NCBI RefSeq assembly: GCF_001186365.1 | Contig: NZ_LDTZ01000017.1 | Span: 248,001 to 312,000, forward strand | Source of the DNA: Gordonia jacobaea | GTDB taxonomy: Bacteria; Actinomycetota; Actinomycetes; Mycobacteriales; Mycobacteriaceae | Reading direction: 5' to 3' | DNA length: 64,000 bases | In this document: positions 54,250 through 63,344 of the stretch, in pieces | Layout of the letters: every line of letters starts with the position of its first letter | How positions within the stretch are numbered: the first letter of the stretch is position 1 | Position numbers and translations under genes: made by a program | Notes under the pieces: generated by a model | The model's input: only the letters and a program-made list of their open reading frames with translations | Databases searched by the model: none | What the model was told of the DNA's origin: nothing

Positions 54250-55101
54250 ATGCCTTCGTTCGGGATTCTCACTGCGCCGCAACAGGTTAACTACTCCGAC
54301 CTACTCCAAGTGTGGCAAGACGCCGACGGCATACCGGCGATCGAACACATGTGGTTGTTCGACCACCTCCTGCCGATCGGTGGACCGCTGGAGGGACCCA
54401 TCTTCGAAGGGTGGACGTTGCTCTCTGCGCTGGCCGCGGTCACCGAGAGGGTGCGGGTCGGAATGCTGGTGACGAGCAACCGCTTTCGTCCGCCGGCGAT
54501 GCTGGCGAAGATCGCGACCACCGTCGACGTCGTGTCCGACGGTCGGCTGGACTTCGGCATCGGCGCGGGCTCCAACCCGCGCATTCCGATAGCTCGCCGT
54601 GAGTACGAGGCAAATGGGTTGCCGTACAACAGTTTCGGGCAATCAGTGGAAGCGCTTGCCGAGGCGTGTGAAGTGATCAAACGGCTCTGGACAGAGGACG
54701 ATCCGTTCGACTTCACCGGCGAGCACGTCGTGTTGACCGGGGCGGTGGGTAATCCCAAGCCGCTGCAGCGTCCGCACCCACCCCTGCTGATCGGTGGCCG
54801 ATCGCGGGCAACACTGCGGGTGGTCGCACAGCATGCGGACATCTGGAACATGCCGGGCGGCGACATCGCCGAGATGGTCGAGCGCAATGCGCTGCTCGAT
54901 CGACTGTGCGACGAGATCGGTCGCGACCCGGCGTCGATCGTACGATCGGTCGCGTTGCCGACGTCCTACGAGCATCCCGCTCAGACGCGGGCGGCTATCG
55001 CTGAGGTCGTCGACGCGGGCTTCACGCACCTAGTTCTCATCCTGCCCGCCCCCTTTCCGGCGCACGCGGCACTCTGGTTGGCGAACAACATCATTGGCTG
55101 A
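54250..55101 (+). CDS. F420-dependent LLM-class oxidoreductase
   Basis: A 283-residue luciferase-like (bacterial luciferase/F420) barrel protein with WLFDHLLPIGG, LAAVTERVRVGMLVTSNRFRPPAMLAKIATTVDVVSDGRLDFGIGAGSN and HPPLLIGGRSRATLRVVAQHADIWNMPGG. These resemble F420-dependent members that are abundant in this group. ATG 54250 is chosen over the preceding GTG 54247; AGGGAGAAG lies upstream. Substrate unknown; pairing with the SDR suggests reduction of an exogenous compound. Confidence 0.9.
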   Translation: MPSFGILTAPQQVNYSDLLQVWQDADGIPAIEHMWLFDHLLPIGGPLEGPIFEGWTLLSALAAVTERVRVGMLVTSNRFRPPAMLAKIATTVDVVSDGRLDFGIGAGSNPRIPIARREYEANGLPYNSFGQSVEALAEACEVIKRLWTEDDPFDFTGEHVVLTGAVGNPKPLQRPHPPLLIGGRSRATLRVVAQHADIWNMPGGDIAEMVERNALLDRLCDEIGRDPASIVRSVALPTSYEHPAQTRAAIAEVVDAGFTHLVLILPAPFPAHAALWLANNIIG

Positions 55102-55122
55102 AGGGCAGACGCAAGTGCCAAT

Positions 55123-57957
55123 TCAATGGCGCTCGCGTTCGTTGAGGACGTCTCGGATCTGGTTCCGGCTACTGATCCCGAGTTTGGGAAACACCTTGTA
55201 GAGGTGTGCCGCAACGGTTCGGTGCGACACGTAGATCTGATCAGCGATCTGACGGTTGCTGAGCCCCGACGCTGCCAGGCGTGCGATTTGCATTTCCTGT
55301 GGGGTCAATTCCGCTTCTACGTCGTTCGTGGGGGTCAAGTCTCCGGGCGATTGCACCCCGGCTGCCCGAAGTTCGGTGCGGGTCCGTTGCACCCACGGCT
55401 CGGCGTCGCGCGATTGGAACGCCCTGAGGGCCGCCGAAAGTTGAACCCGTGAATCGACGATCCGACGCTGCCGACGCAGCCACTCTCCGTAGTTCAGTTG
55501 GGTTCGCGCGTATTCCAGCGACGCTTCGGCACGGGCACCGTCGTGCAGTGCTATCCGGAAGTGTTCTTCGGCGTCGGTACCGTTGCCGGCCAACAATGCT
55601 CGGCTCCGATGCACCAGGGCGAGCAGATATGGGGAGCCCAATGTTGCTGCCTCAGTGTTGATTTCGTCCACCAGCGTGCCAATATTGTCGACGTTGTGGC
55701 TCGCCACCGCTGCCTCCGTCAGATCTGCAATGGCCCACCGACGAGAGCTACGGTCCCGCACCATCTTCGACAATTCCGTGAACGCCTCGTCGTAATCGTG
55801 CCGGATGAGAGCGAGAAGACCACTGGCCCAAGCCAGGTCGTCGATCCAGAGCAGTGATGTGTCCACAGGGAGGTGCTGACGAGCGATTGCCAGTGCGCTC
55901 TGAGCATCGGCGAAGCTCCCGCGCCACGCATGAGCCCGCGCAAGTAGTGCTGCGGCGCTCCCCATGCTGAGGGACATGTCGGAGTCAGTTGCGATACGCA
56001 AAGCGGTTTGCGCACTCATTGCCGCCTCGGGGAGCTGGCCTGCGATGATCTGTGCGCGAGCTGATCCGCGCAGTGCCTCGCATTCGATGCTGGGCGCACC
56101 GCTGGTACGTGCAACTCGAATAGCTCTGTCCCAACATTGCTGAGCCGTCGACAGATCAGAGACTGATTCGGCGGCCAAGCCCATCGACATCAGCAGCATG
56201 GTGTCGTCGTTGGCAGCGGTGTGAAGAGTCGTTGCGTGCGAACGGAACTGGTGCGCGTATTTGGTGTCTTCGACGGTCGCCAACGCGACCTCAATCGCGG
56301 GTTCGTCAAGGACTTCCAGACGGTGCAGGCTGTCTGCCACGAGGTGGCGATCGCCCTCGTCGAGGCCGTGCATCCGACACTGTGCCGCGGCAGCGGCCAC
56401 CAAGTTGACGCGTGCAAGATGGTGCTCCGGTGTGTCGGCGTCGGCGAGTCGATCTGCCAACGACAGCAAGTCGGCGATCGCGGGCACCGCCACACCGGCG
56501 GTGACGCCGAGAGTGAAACGGGCGGTGGCGAGTTCGACGAGATCATCCAGGCCGGTGGCCAACGGTTCGGCCTCGTCGACAATGTTGATCGCCTCCGTGG
56601 TCAACCCCGCTCGACAAGCCGGTTCGATCGCGCGCACCAGGCGGCGCACGCGCTCACCCGGTGTGGTCGACAGTATCGCCGCGCGCCGCCACGCCGCGGC
56701 GGCTTCGGCGTTGGCGCCCCGCTGTCCTGCGGCGCGCGCGACGTACTCGAGTTCTGTAGCGATGACCTCGTCTCGCCCGTAAGAGGCGGCGGCTCGTTGC
56801 CAGGTGGCCTGCGCTGGGTCGCTGGTGGCTTCAGCGAGCGCGCGATGAAACGTCGAACGCTGCGATAACGTCGCTGCGCTGTACGCCACCGATCGGATCA
56901 GAGGATGTCGCACCTTGATGACGCCGTCATCGACAGTGATCAAGCCCGTGCGTTCCAACGGGTCCAAGCAGGTCTCGGGTAGGTCGACGCGCCGTGCGGC
57001 GTCCAACACTTCCGTCAACGACGTCGCGTCGCTCGCCGAGACGAGTGCGAGCATCTGCCTGCTGGGTTCGGGTAGTACGCCGAGTTGTTCGAGGAAGATC
57101 CTTTCGATGCGTCGGGTGGTTGGCAGTGGCGGCGTTCCACCCCAGAGATGGTGGTCGTCCGTCGCGGCGACGGCTTTCGCGAGCTCGGCAATGGCCAACG
57201 GGTTACCAGCCGCCTCGTAAAGCACCCGGCGCTGGGCCAGTTCACTCAACTCCGGTCCGGCCGCGAGTGCCTCGGCGAGCAGAGTTCGTGAGGCCGATTC
57301 GTCGACAGGACCCAACGTCAGACGAGGTAGAGACACGAGCCGGGCCGATTCACCGTCGAGTCCCGGGCGAGCCGCGCACAGCAAGACCGCTGCCGCAGAG
57401 GAGATCCGGCGCCCGACGAACGTCAACACATGCAGAGACGAGCCGTCGAGCCAGTGCGCGTCGTCGACGATGAGCATCAGCGGACGCCGCGCCGACGCCT
57501 CCTCGATCAGCCCGAGCACCGCGACACCGATCAGAAGTGGGTCTGACTCGAAAGGCTCGCCCAATCCGAGCGCACCGAGGAGGGCGCGCTTCTGGTGTGG
57601 CGGAAGGGAATCGGCATTCCCGAGAATCGGGCGTACCAACTCGTGTACTGCGGCGTAGCCCACCTTGGTCTGGCACTGGACTCCGGCGCAGGACAGAACC
57701 GTGAACCCGTTGTCCTTGCCCCATTGCGCGGCCGAGGTGAGCAGCGTCGTCTTACCGATTCCGGGATGTCCCTCGACGACGAGCGCACATCCCTGCTCTC
57801 GGGCGCAGGAAGCGGCAGTGACAATGGCCTCGAATTCTTCGACGCGACCGATCATTGATCCGGCTCGGTTAACTCCCGCCGGACTGCTCGAGCTATCAGT
57901 TCGCCGGCGTGCGTCGGTGCTGTTTCCTGTCCGCATATCCGACTGCAGGAGAGTCAC
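55123..57957 (-). CDS. LuxR-family ATP-binding (LAL-type) transcriptional activator
   Basis: A 944-residue regulator. The N-terminal AAA/NACHT-like ATPase has Walker A EGHPGIGKTTLLTSA and Walker B LMLIVDDAHWLD. The middle is tetratricopeptide-like helical repeat. The C-terminal LuxR HTH is LTPQEMQIARLAASGLSNRQIADQIYVSHRTVAAHLYKVF. GTG 57957 follows AGGGT at eight bases. A palindrome sharing the TetR-site core lies just upstream. Such LALs activate catabolic or secondary-metabolic genes on binding ATP and an inducer; the target is unknown, with the flanking oxidoreductases as candidates. Confidence 0.9.
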   Translation of the reverse strand: MTLLQSDMRTGNSTDARRRTDSSSSPAGVNRAGSMIGRVEEFEAIVTAASCAREQGCALVVEGHPGIGKTTLLTSAAQWGKDNGFTVLSCAGVQCQTKVGYAAVHELVRPILGNADSLPPHQKRALLGALGLGEPFESDPLLIGVAVLGLIEEASARRPLMLIVDDAHWLDGSSLHVLTFVGRRISSAAAVLLCAARPGLDGESARLVSLPRLTLGPVDESASRTLLAEALAAGPELSELAQRRVLYEAAGNPLAIAELAKAVAATDDHHLWGGTPPLPTTRRIERIFLEQLGVLPEPSRQMLALVSASDATSLTEVLDAARRVDLPETCLDPLERTGLITVDDGVIKVRHPLIRSVAYSAATLSQRSTFHRALAEATSDPAQATWQRAAASYGRDEVIATELEYVARAAGQRGANAEAAAAWRRAAILSTTPGERVRRLVRAIEPACRAGLTTEAINIVDEAEPLATGLDDLVELATARFTLGVTAGVAVPAIADLLSLADRLADADTPEHHLARVNLVAAAAAQCRMHGLDEGDRHLVADSLHRLEVLDEPAIEVALATVEDTKYAHQFRSHATTLHTAANDDTMLLMSMGLAAESVSDLSTAQQCWDRAIRVARTSGAPSIECEALRGSARAQIIAGQLPEAAMSAQTALRIATDSDMSLSMGSAAALLARAHAWRGSFADAQSALAIARQHLPVDTSLLWIDDLAWASGLLALIRHDYDEAFTELSKMVRDRSSRRWAIADLTEAAVASHNVDNIGTLVDEINTEAATLGSPYLLALVHRSRALLAGNGTDAEEHFRIALHDGARAEASLEYARTQLNYGEWLRRQRRIVDSRVQLSAALRAFQSRDAEPWVQRTRTELRAAGVQSPGDLTPTNDVEAELTPQEMQIARLAASGLSNRQIADQIYVSHRTVAAHLYKVFPKLGISSRNQIRDVLNERERH

Positions 57958-57976
57958 AATTGGACCCTAGCACCCT

Positions 57977-57989
57977 GAATAGGCTATTC
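57977..57989. promoter_or_regulatory. palindrome upstream of LAL regulator
   Basis: GAATAG-G-CTATTC is a perfect 6-bp-arm palindrome, 20 bp upstream of the LAL start codon. Its ATAG-x-CTAT core matches the palindrome at 53389-53403 before the SDR gene. Confidence 0.55.
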
Positions 57990-58045
57990 CAACCCAGAGG
58001 GATTTGCCCTACACCTAGCGAGGGCGCCGCTGATGGCTGGTGTCG

Positions 58046-58867
58046 TCACTCGCCGAGGAACTCCACGATGTCGCGCCCCAGCGCCGCCTGATAGGCCCCG
58101 TGGATACCGTGCGACGCACCGGGGTAGATGCGAAGAGTGCCGTGTTTGACCAGGTCGATTGCCTTGGCCGCGGAATCGTGGATGGGCACGATCTGATCGT
58201 CGTCCCCGTGAGCGATGAGGATTGGTACCTGAAGGTTCTGGAGATCTTCGGTGAAGTCGGTTTCGGAGAACTGGGCAACGCAGTCGTAGACGGCGGAGAG
58301 TCCTGCCTGCATGCCCAGACGCCAGAATTCGTCGATGAGGCCCTTGGAGACGGCCGCCCCTTCGCGATTGAAACCATAGAACGGCAGAGCAAGGTCTTGC
58401 CAGAAGGCTGAGCGGTCGGCGAGAACGTTGGCGCGGATGTCGTCGAAGGCCTCGATCGGAGTGCCCTCGGGGTTCCGTTCGGAACGCACCATGATCGGCG
58501 GTACCGCTCCGACCGTGACAATCTTGCTGACCCGACCTTGACCGTGGCGGGCTGCATAACGCACGACCTCGCCCCCTCCGGTGGAATGCCCAACGAGTGA
58601 AATATCGGTCAGGTCAAGGGCATCGACGAGACCGGCGAGGTCTGCGGCGTAGGTATCCATGTCGTTGCCGGTCCACGTCTGCTCGGATCTGCCGTGTCCG
58701 CGACGGTCATGAGCGATTGCGCAATAGCCATGGTCGGCAAGGAGTTTCATCTCGACGTCCCACGCGTCAGCGCTCAATGGCCATCCGTGGCTGAAGATCA
58801 CCGGGCGGCCCGACCCCCATTTCTTGTAGAAGATCTGGGCGCCGTCGGCAGCGGTTATGAATGGCAT
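58046..58867 (-). CDS. alpha/beta hydrolase, chloroperoxidase-like
   Basis: A 273-residue alpha/beta hydrolase of the cofactor-free haloperoxidase/esterase type. Oxyanion region FSHGWPLSADAWD, nucleophile elbow GHSTGG, and the His in GASHGIHGAY complete the triad with Asp in AHGDDDQIVP. MPFITAADGAQIFYKKWG is the standard N-terminus, so the start at 58867 is chosen over an upstream ATG. No adjacent partner; probably hydrolyses esters or lactones. Confidence 0.93.
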   Translation of the reverse strand: MPFITAADGAQIFYKKWGSGRPVIFSHGWPLSADAWDVEMKLLADHGYCAIAHDRRGHGRSEQTWTGNDMDTYAADLAGLVDALDLTDISLVGHSTGGGEVVRYAARHGQGRVSKIVTVGAVPPIMVRSERNPEGTPIEAFDDIRANVLADRSAFWQDLALPFYGFNREGAAVSKGLIDEFWRLGMQAGLSAVYDCVAQFSETDFTEDLQNLQVPILIAHGDDDQIVPIHDSAAKAIDLVKHGTLRIYPGASHGIHGAYQAALGRDIVEFLGE

Positions 58868-59014
58868 CTGAGTCTCCCTCACGGATGGCGGCATTGGGAG
58901 CGAACACGATTGGTGACGCCCCAAGACCGATTCTGTTCGGGCCTTCCTGCCTGCGGTATACGTGTGTTGACTGCACAGGGTGTAATCGCGCTGATTTACC
59001 TAACCGAAAATGTG

Positions 59015-59860
59015 CTATCGACCGGTGAGCAGACCGAGCGCGCAGTACCAGACGGGTCCTGCGTTGACGCGCTTCGGGTATCGCCGAAGCATCCGCTTGT
59101 AATACTCGTCAGGACGGTCGACAGTTGCGAGCAGTTCGCGGGCAAAGACCAGGTAGTCGCGGGTCTCGGCGATGCATCGCGGATCGTCGTCGCTCCCTGG
59201 GGCCTTGTGGCCGGCGACGACGAAGGCCGGGTCGAGAGCGGCGATGGTGTCAAGTGCGGCGAGCCAGGAATCGAAGCCGCCGTCAGGTGTCTCCAGGACA
59301 TACTGGTGGACGCCGTTGTAGACAGAGTCTCCGGCGAGTAACAGTCGCAGATCGGGCACCCAGAGCGCGGTCGTGTCTGCAGTGTCGGTGTGGCCGAGGT
59401 CGATCGGAACCAGGTCGTGACCTTCGAGTTGCAGTCCGTCAGGAGGGAACAACTGCGCGATGACGGGAGACGGCGGAATCAGACCACCGAACACGCGGTC
59501 CCACAACCGATCTCGCCCCTCTGTCGCTTCGCCGGGCATCCGCGACAAAGGGCCGGCAGTGGTGTACACCGGCACGTCGCCGAACTCCCGGAGAAGTTCG
59601 TGAACTCCGAGCCAGTGGTCGCCGTGCGCGTGGGTGATATAGACGGCGATGAGGTTTCGTCCCGAATCACGGATCCAGTTGCGGACTCGCTCAACTTGAC
59701 CATAGGTGTACGGCGCGTCGACGAGAACTGCATCCGAACTGCCTTGCACGAGTGTGACTGAGAGTGGCGAGGAGACGATGGACTCCCCGCTCGGGAGGCG
59801 CATGTCCCCGGAACGCGGCGTGCCGTCGAGAACCAAAACGTCGTATGTCAGCTCTGGCAT
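59015..59860 (-). CDS. MBL-fold metallo-hydrolase
   Basis: A 281-residue metallo-beta-lactamase fold protein. The metal motif is ITHAHGDHWLG, with later ligands in PIDLGHTDTADTTAL and VVAGHKAPGSDDD. The C-terminal third is helical (CIAETRDYLVFARELLATVDRPDEYYKRML). Likely a hydrolase of a lactone, thioester or similar; not a class B beta-lactamase by context. An inverted repeat CTAATAC/GTATTAG (59863-59898) lies immediately upstream. Confidence 0.88.
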   Translation of the reverse strand: MPELTYDVLVLDGTPRSGDMRLPSGESIVSSPLSVTLVQGSSDAVLVDAPYTYGQVERVRNWIRDSGRNLIAVYITHAHGDHWLGVHELLREFGDVPVYTTAGPLSRMPGEATEGRDRLWDRVFGGLIPPSPVIAQLFPPDGLQLEGHDLVPIDLGHTDTADTTALWVPDLRLLLAGDSVYNGVHQYVLETPDGGFDSWLAALDTIAALDPAFVVAGHKAPGSDDDPRCIAETRDYLVFARELLATVDRPDEYYKRMLRRYPKRVNAGPVWYCALGLLTGR

Positions 59861-59913
59861 CGCTAATACTCCTTCTGTACTGCATTCGCCGGTATTAGGA
59901 ACTGTGCAGTCGG

Positions 59914-60393
59914 TCAGTCCGACTGCGTGCCAGGCTCTTTCGGAGTATCGCGCGCCGGGATCACGAGATTACCCACTGATACCTGCACCGGCTGATCATT
60001 CTGATTCAGCGTGACGGTACGAACCTTGGCGATGCCGATGAGTGGATTCGATCTCGATCGGCGGACCTCGAGGACTTCACTCGTGACTCGCAGTTCGTCG
60101 CCCGGGCGCACCGGTAGCGGCCACTGCAGATCATCGAATCCCGCTCCGACGACTCCTCCGGAGGGCCGGAACTCGCTGTCGACCAGCAACCGCATGGTGA
60201 CTGCGGCAGTGTGCCAGCCGCTGGCGGCCAGCGTCCCGAAGACGGAATCGGCCGCACCCGCGCTACTGAGATGGAACGGTTGAGGATCGAACTCGGCAGC
60301 GAACCGCTGGATGTCCTCCGCGGTTATCTGGATCGTCGTTGTGCCGGAAAAGCTCTGCCCAGGTGTGAGGTCTTCAAGAAACAACGTTGGCAT
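59914..60393 (-). CDS. MaoC-family dehydratase
   Basis: A 159-residue hotdog-fold protein with TAEDIQRFAAEFDPQPFHLSS, the hydratase-2 type Asp-x-x-x-x-His motif, and GTLAASGWHTAAVTMRLLVD and GFDDLQWPLPVRPGDELRV strands typical of MaoC dehydratases. It probably hydrates an enoyl-CoA. The start at 60393 gives the domain onset. Its neighbours on the same strand are the MBL and SDR genes, so it may belong to a small catabolic operon. Confidence 0.9.
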   Translation of the reverse strand: MPTLFLEDLTPGQSFSGTTTIQITAEDIQRFAAEFDPQPFHLSSAGAADSVFGTLAASGWHTAAVTMRLLVDSEFRPSGGVVGAGFDDLQWPLPVRPGDELRVTSEVLEVRRSRSNPLIGIAKVRTVTLNQNDQPVQVSVGNLVIPARDTPKEPGTQSD

Positions 60394-60450
60394 TGGGAAT
60401 CCGTCCGTGTGTCGTTTTACCGGTATGTATTGCACCTCGTCGCGCAGACG

Positions 60451-61158
60451 TCAGCGAAAGACGGAACTGCGGGCGGCGCGGGTGACGTCGTCGGCAATCA
60501 CTTCGGGTGCGCCGGATTCGATGGCGTCGACGATCTGACGGGCGACATCTGCAGGATCGTTCTTCGGGACGTCGAGGCCCGACACCATGTCTGTGTCGGT
60601 GTAGCCGAGATACACCCCCACGACGTTGATGTTCTGCGGTTCGAGCTCCATACGCAGTGAATTCGTCGCCGACCACAGCGCGGCTTTGGAGCAGCCGTAC
60701 GCCCCGGAACCGGGTATCCACGCCAGCACCGAAGCGACGTTGACGATGGTGGCGGCATCGGTCGCTACGAATTTCGGCAGAAACCCACGGGTCACACGCA
60801 GCGGGCCGAAGAAGTTGGTCTCCATTGCTGCTTCGATGTCGTCGATCGGTGACGTCGACAGCGACTGCCCGGCGAGTAGACCTGCATTGTTGACGATGAT
60901 CGTGGCATCGGCGGCCGCGTCCGCCAGGGCCAGTACCGACGATTCAACTGTGACGTCGAGTGCGACGTTGGCGATCCGTGCGTCGTTGCTGGCTTCAGGT
61001 GTCCGGCTGGTCGCATACACCTTGGTCGCTCCGCGGGCGAGCAGTTCGTCGACGATGGCCTTACCCAAGCCGCGTCGTCCACCGGTCACTACGGCAGTTG
61101 CTCCGCTTACCGTTGTTGTTGTCGCCACATCAGTCTCGCTATCGCTCGGGGTCTCCAC
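60451..61158 (-). CDS. short-chain dehydrogenase/reductase
   Basis: A 235-residue SDR with cofactor loop VVTGGRRGLGKAIV, IIVNNAG, catalytic Ser in IVNVASVLAW and Tyr/Lys in GAYGCSKAAL. It follows a divergent regulatory region with a large inverted repeat and may share regulation with the MDR gene on the other side. 57 bp separate it from the MaoC gene downstream, consistent with one operon. Confidence 0.92.
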   Translation of the reverse strand: METPSDSETDVATTTTVSGATAVVTGGRRGLGKAIVDELLARGATKVYATSRTPEASNDARIANVALDVTVESSVLALADAAADATIIVNNAGLLAGQSLSTSPIDDIEAAMETNFFGPLRVTRGFLPKFVATDAATIVNVASVLAWIPGSGAYGCSKAALWSATNSLRMELEPQNINVVGVYLGYTDTDMVSGLDVPKNDPADVARQIVDAIESGAPEVIADDVTRAARSSVFR

Positions 61159-61190
61159 GGACGAGCTTGATCCAAAGTACGTCTGGACAG

Positions 61191-61241
61191 GTATCCGTCA
61201 GATGACTGTGTATCGATACGCCACAGTCATCTGACGGATAC
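61191..61241. promoter_or_regulatory. 20-bp-arm inverted repeat in divergent promoter
   Basis: GTATCCGTCAGATGACTGTG (61191-61210) and its exact complement (61222-61241) are separated by 11 bases that hold a further palindrome, GTATCGATAC (61210-61219). Each arm contains GTCA-N2-TGAC, itself a dyad, with centres 29 bp apart. Located between divergent SDR and MDR genes, it is a likely operator, probably for the nearby HxlR or another regulator. Confidence 0.75.
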
Positions 61242-61305
61242 CCGCCGCCGTCAGCCTGAGCAAGGATGGGCACAGAGACACCTCGATGAAAGGACTTCGA
61301 TTCTC

Positions 61306-62241
61306 ATGCGCGCTATCAGCCAGGACAGGCTCGGCGGACCAGAAGTGCTTACCGAGGTCGATATCGACACCCCTACTCCAGGGCTCGGCCAGATCCTCGT
61401 TCGGGTGCACGCTGCGGGCGTGAACCCTGTCGATGCGATGAACCGCGAAACGGGCATGTTCGTCGGAAACCCGCCATTCGTCCTCGGCTGGGATGTGTCG
61501 GGGACGGTCGAAAAGGTCGGACTCGGGTCGACGCTGTTTGCGCCGGGAGACGAAGTGGTCGGGCTATTGCCATTTCCGCAGGGGCACGGCGCGTACGCCG
61601 AGTACGTCGTCGCGCCCACCCGTGTCTTCGTGCCGAAGCCCGCTGCTCTCGACCACGTGCACGCAGCGGCATTGCCACTGGCGGGACTCACCGCGTGGCA
61701 GGCTCTGGTCGAGACGGCACACGTGGGGCAGGGGAGCAGAGTCCTGATCACCGGCGCCGCAGGTGGAGTCGGGCACTTGGCAGTCCAGATCGCCAAGGCC
61801 CGCGGCGCCTACGTCTACGCCGTGGCAGGCGCGGCAAGCGCCGACTTTCTTACCGGGTTGGGCGTCGACGAGGTGATCGATTACACGACAACAGATTTCG
61901 TTGATGCCGTCACCGATCTGGATGTGGTTTTCGACGTCATCGGACACGACTATCCGAGCAAGGCTGTGCAGGCACTCAAGCCTGGTGGCATCCTCGTATC
62001 GACTCTTCCCCAGTCATTGCCCGACGTCGCGGAATCGGCTACCGGCAAGGGAATTCGATTGGCCGGCCTGTTCGTGGAGGCCGACCGGCTCGGTATGACC
62101 GAGTTGGCGAAACTGGTATCGGATGGGCGGTTGCAGCCTGTGGTGGCAGCCACTTTCCCGTTGGCGGACGCAGGGCAGGCGCAGAGCAGTAAGGCCGGAC
62201 CCGGCAAGACAGTCCTCACCGTGGTCGAGGACGATTCCTGA
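61306..62241 (+). CDS. NADP-dependent MDR oxidoreductase (quinone reductase-like)
   Basis: A 311-residue zeta-crystallin-type MDR. Segments are HAAGVNPVDAMNRETG, VLGWDVSGTVEKVG, AALPLAGLTAWQALV and the cofactor loop VLITGAAGGVGHLAVQIAKARGA. No zinc ligands. It shares its divergent promoter with the SDR gene and is followed by an hxlR-type gene. Likely reduces quinones or enones. Confidence 0.92.
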   Translation: MRAISQDRLGGPEVLTEVDIDTPTPGLGQILVRVHAAGVNPVDAMNRETGMFVGNPPFVLGWDVSGTVEKVGLGSTLFAPGDEVVGLLPFPQGHGAYAEYVVAPTRVFVPKPAALDHVHAAALPLAGLTAWQALVETAHVGQGSRVLITGAAGGVGHLAVQIAKARGAYVYAVAGAASADFLTGLGVDEVIDYTTTDFVDAVTDLDVVFDVIGHDYPSKAVQALKPGGILVSTLPQSLPDVAESATGKGIRLAGLFVEADRLGMTELAKLVSDGRLQPVVAATFPLADAGQAQSSKAGPGKTVLTVVEDDS

Positions 62242-62323
62242 TCAACCCCGGGCCGCCATGTGCAGCGGCACAAGAGAACTCCTGGGTTGTATAAGCCAAG
62301 TTAGGGTGTGTGACAATCGACGT

Positions 62324-62773
62324 GTGCCAAGAACAGCGTGGACGGACGATGCGTGCCCGATAGCTCGCGCCATGGGGGTGTTGGGCGAACGGTGGTCGGT
62401 GCTCATCATCCGAGAGGCCTTGCGGGGTAGAACGCGGTTCTCGGAGTTCCGATCAGAACTCGGGATCGCGCCCGACGTCCTCAGTGCGCGGTTGGCGTCG
62501 TTGGTTGCTGCAGGCGTATTCGAGCAGGTCGAGTATCAGGAAGTCGGTGACCGTCGTCGGCAGGCCTACGAGCTGACCGAGGCCGGCCACGCGCTGAGTA
62601 CCGTCTTGGCCTCGCTCGCGCAGTGGGGATACAGCTATCTACCTCAGGCCGCAGACAACGGATACCGCTTTGTCGACTCGGCAACGCAGGAACCGGTGCT
62701 GGCCAGCTTGCGTCGTCGGGGCGGAGAAATTGCCGACCCCGCAGGTGTGGCTCTGGTGCGCAAGGGGCAGTAA
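62324..62773 (+). CDS. HxlR-family regulator
   Basis: A 149-residue HxlR winged-helix protein: CPIARAMGVLGERWSVLIIREALRGRTRFSEFRSELGIAPDVLSARLASLVAAGVFEQVEYQ. It starts at GTG 62324, 82 bp after the MDR gene. It may bind the repeats at 61191-61241 and respond to reactive or electrophilic compounds, as HxlR members (e.g. formaldehyde sensing) can; this is inferred. Confidence 0.9.
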   Translation: MPRTAWTDDACPIARAMGVLGERWSVLIIREALRGRTRFSEFRSELGIAPDVLSARLASLVAAGVFEQVEYQEVGDRRRQAYELTEAGHALSTVLASLAQWGYSYLPQAADNGYRFVDSATQEPVLASLRRRGGEIADPAGVALVRKGQ

Positions 62774-62864
62774 GTCGGACTCCCTGGTTCCGCGTCAACG
62801 AGGCGTGCGGCACACCGCTCCGAACAAACGGGAATAGATCGACGCCTACTGGGTTTTACCTGAC

Positions 62865-63344
62865 ATGTCAGCTAATCACCTATCGGCCCGCCAGCTCGAC
62901 GTCTGGCAGCGCTTACAGACCGTGACCGAGACCCTGCGACGCGAGGTTGGTCGGGGACTGAAAGACGCCGGCCTCTCCGAGCAGGAATTCACCGTGTTGG
63001 CTCATCTCGTCGAGGCCGGCGGATCTGCGCGGCCGTCGGATTGCGCACGGGAGATGGGTTGGGACTCCAGCCGACTTGCACACCAACTCGGTCGGATGGA
63101 GAAACGGGGCCTGCTCGAGCGCGGACCGGAGATCGACGGTGATGGTCGCGCGTCGACGATCTCGCTGACCGATGACGGTCGCCGCGCCCACCGAAGGGCC
63201 GTCGGACCACATCTGCGGGCGGCGAAACAGTGGTTCGGTGATGCACTCACCGACGCGCAGTTGACCGCGCTCGGAGACGCCCTGACCGCACTGGAAACCA
63301 ACGCGGCGCGAGTCGCCGCCAACACGCAAGGAGCGCAAGCATGA
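62865..63344 (+). CDS. MarR-family regulator
   Basis: A 159-residue MarR winged-helix regulator: GLSEQEFTVLAHLVEAGGSARPSDCAREMGWDSSRLAHQLGRMEKRGLLERG, DDGRRAHRRAVGPHL. Overlaps the following SDR gene by ATGA, so the two are coupled and the SDR is the likely target or partner. Confidence 0.92.
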   Translation: MSANHLSARQLDVWQRLQTVTETLRREVGRGLKDAGLSEQEFTVLAHLVEAGGSARPSDCAREMGWDSSRLAHQLGRMEKRGLLERGPEIDGDGRASTISLTDDGRRAHRRAVGPHLRAAKQWFGDALTDAQLTALGDALTALETNAARVAANTQGAQA

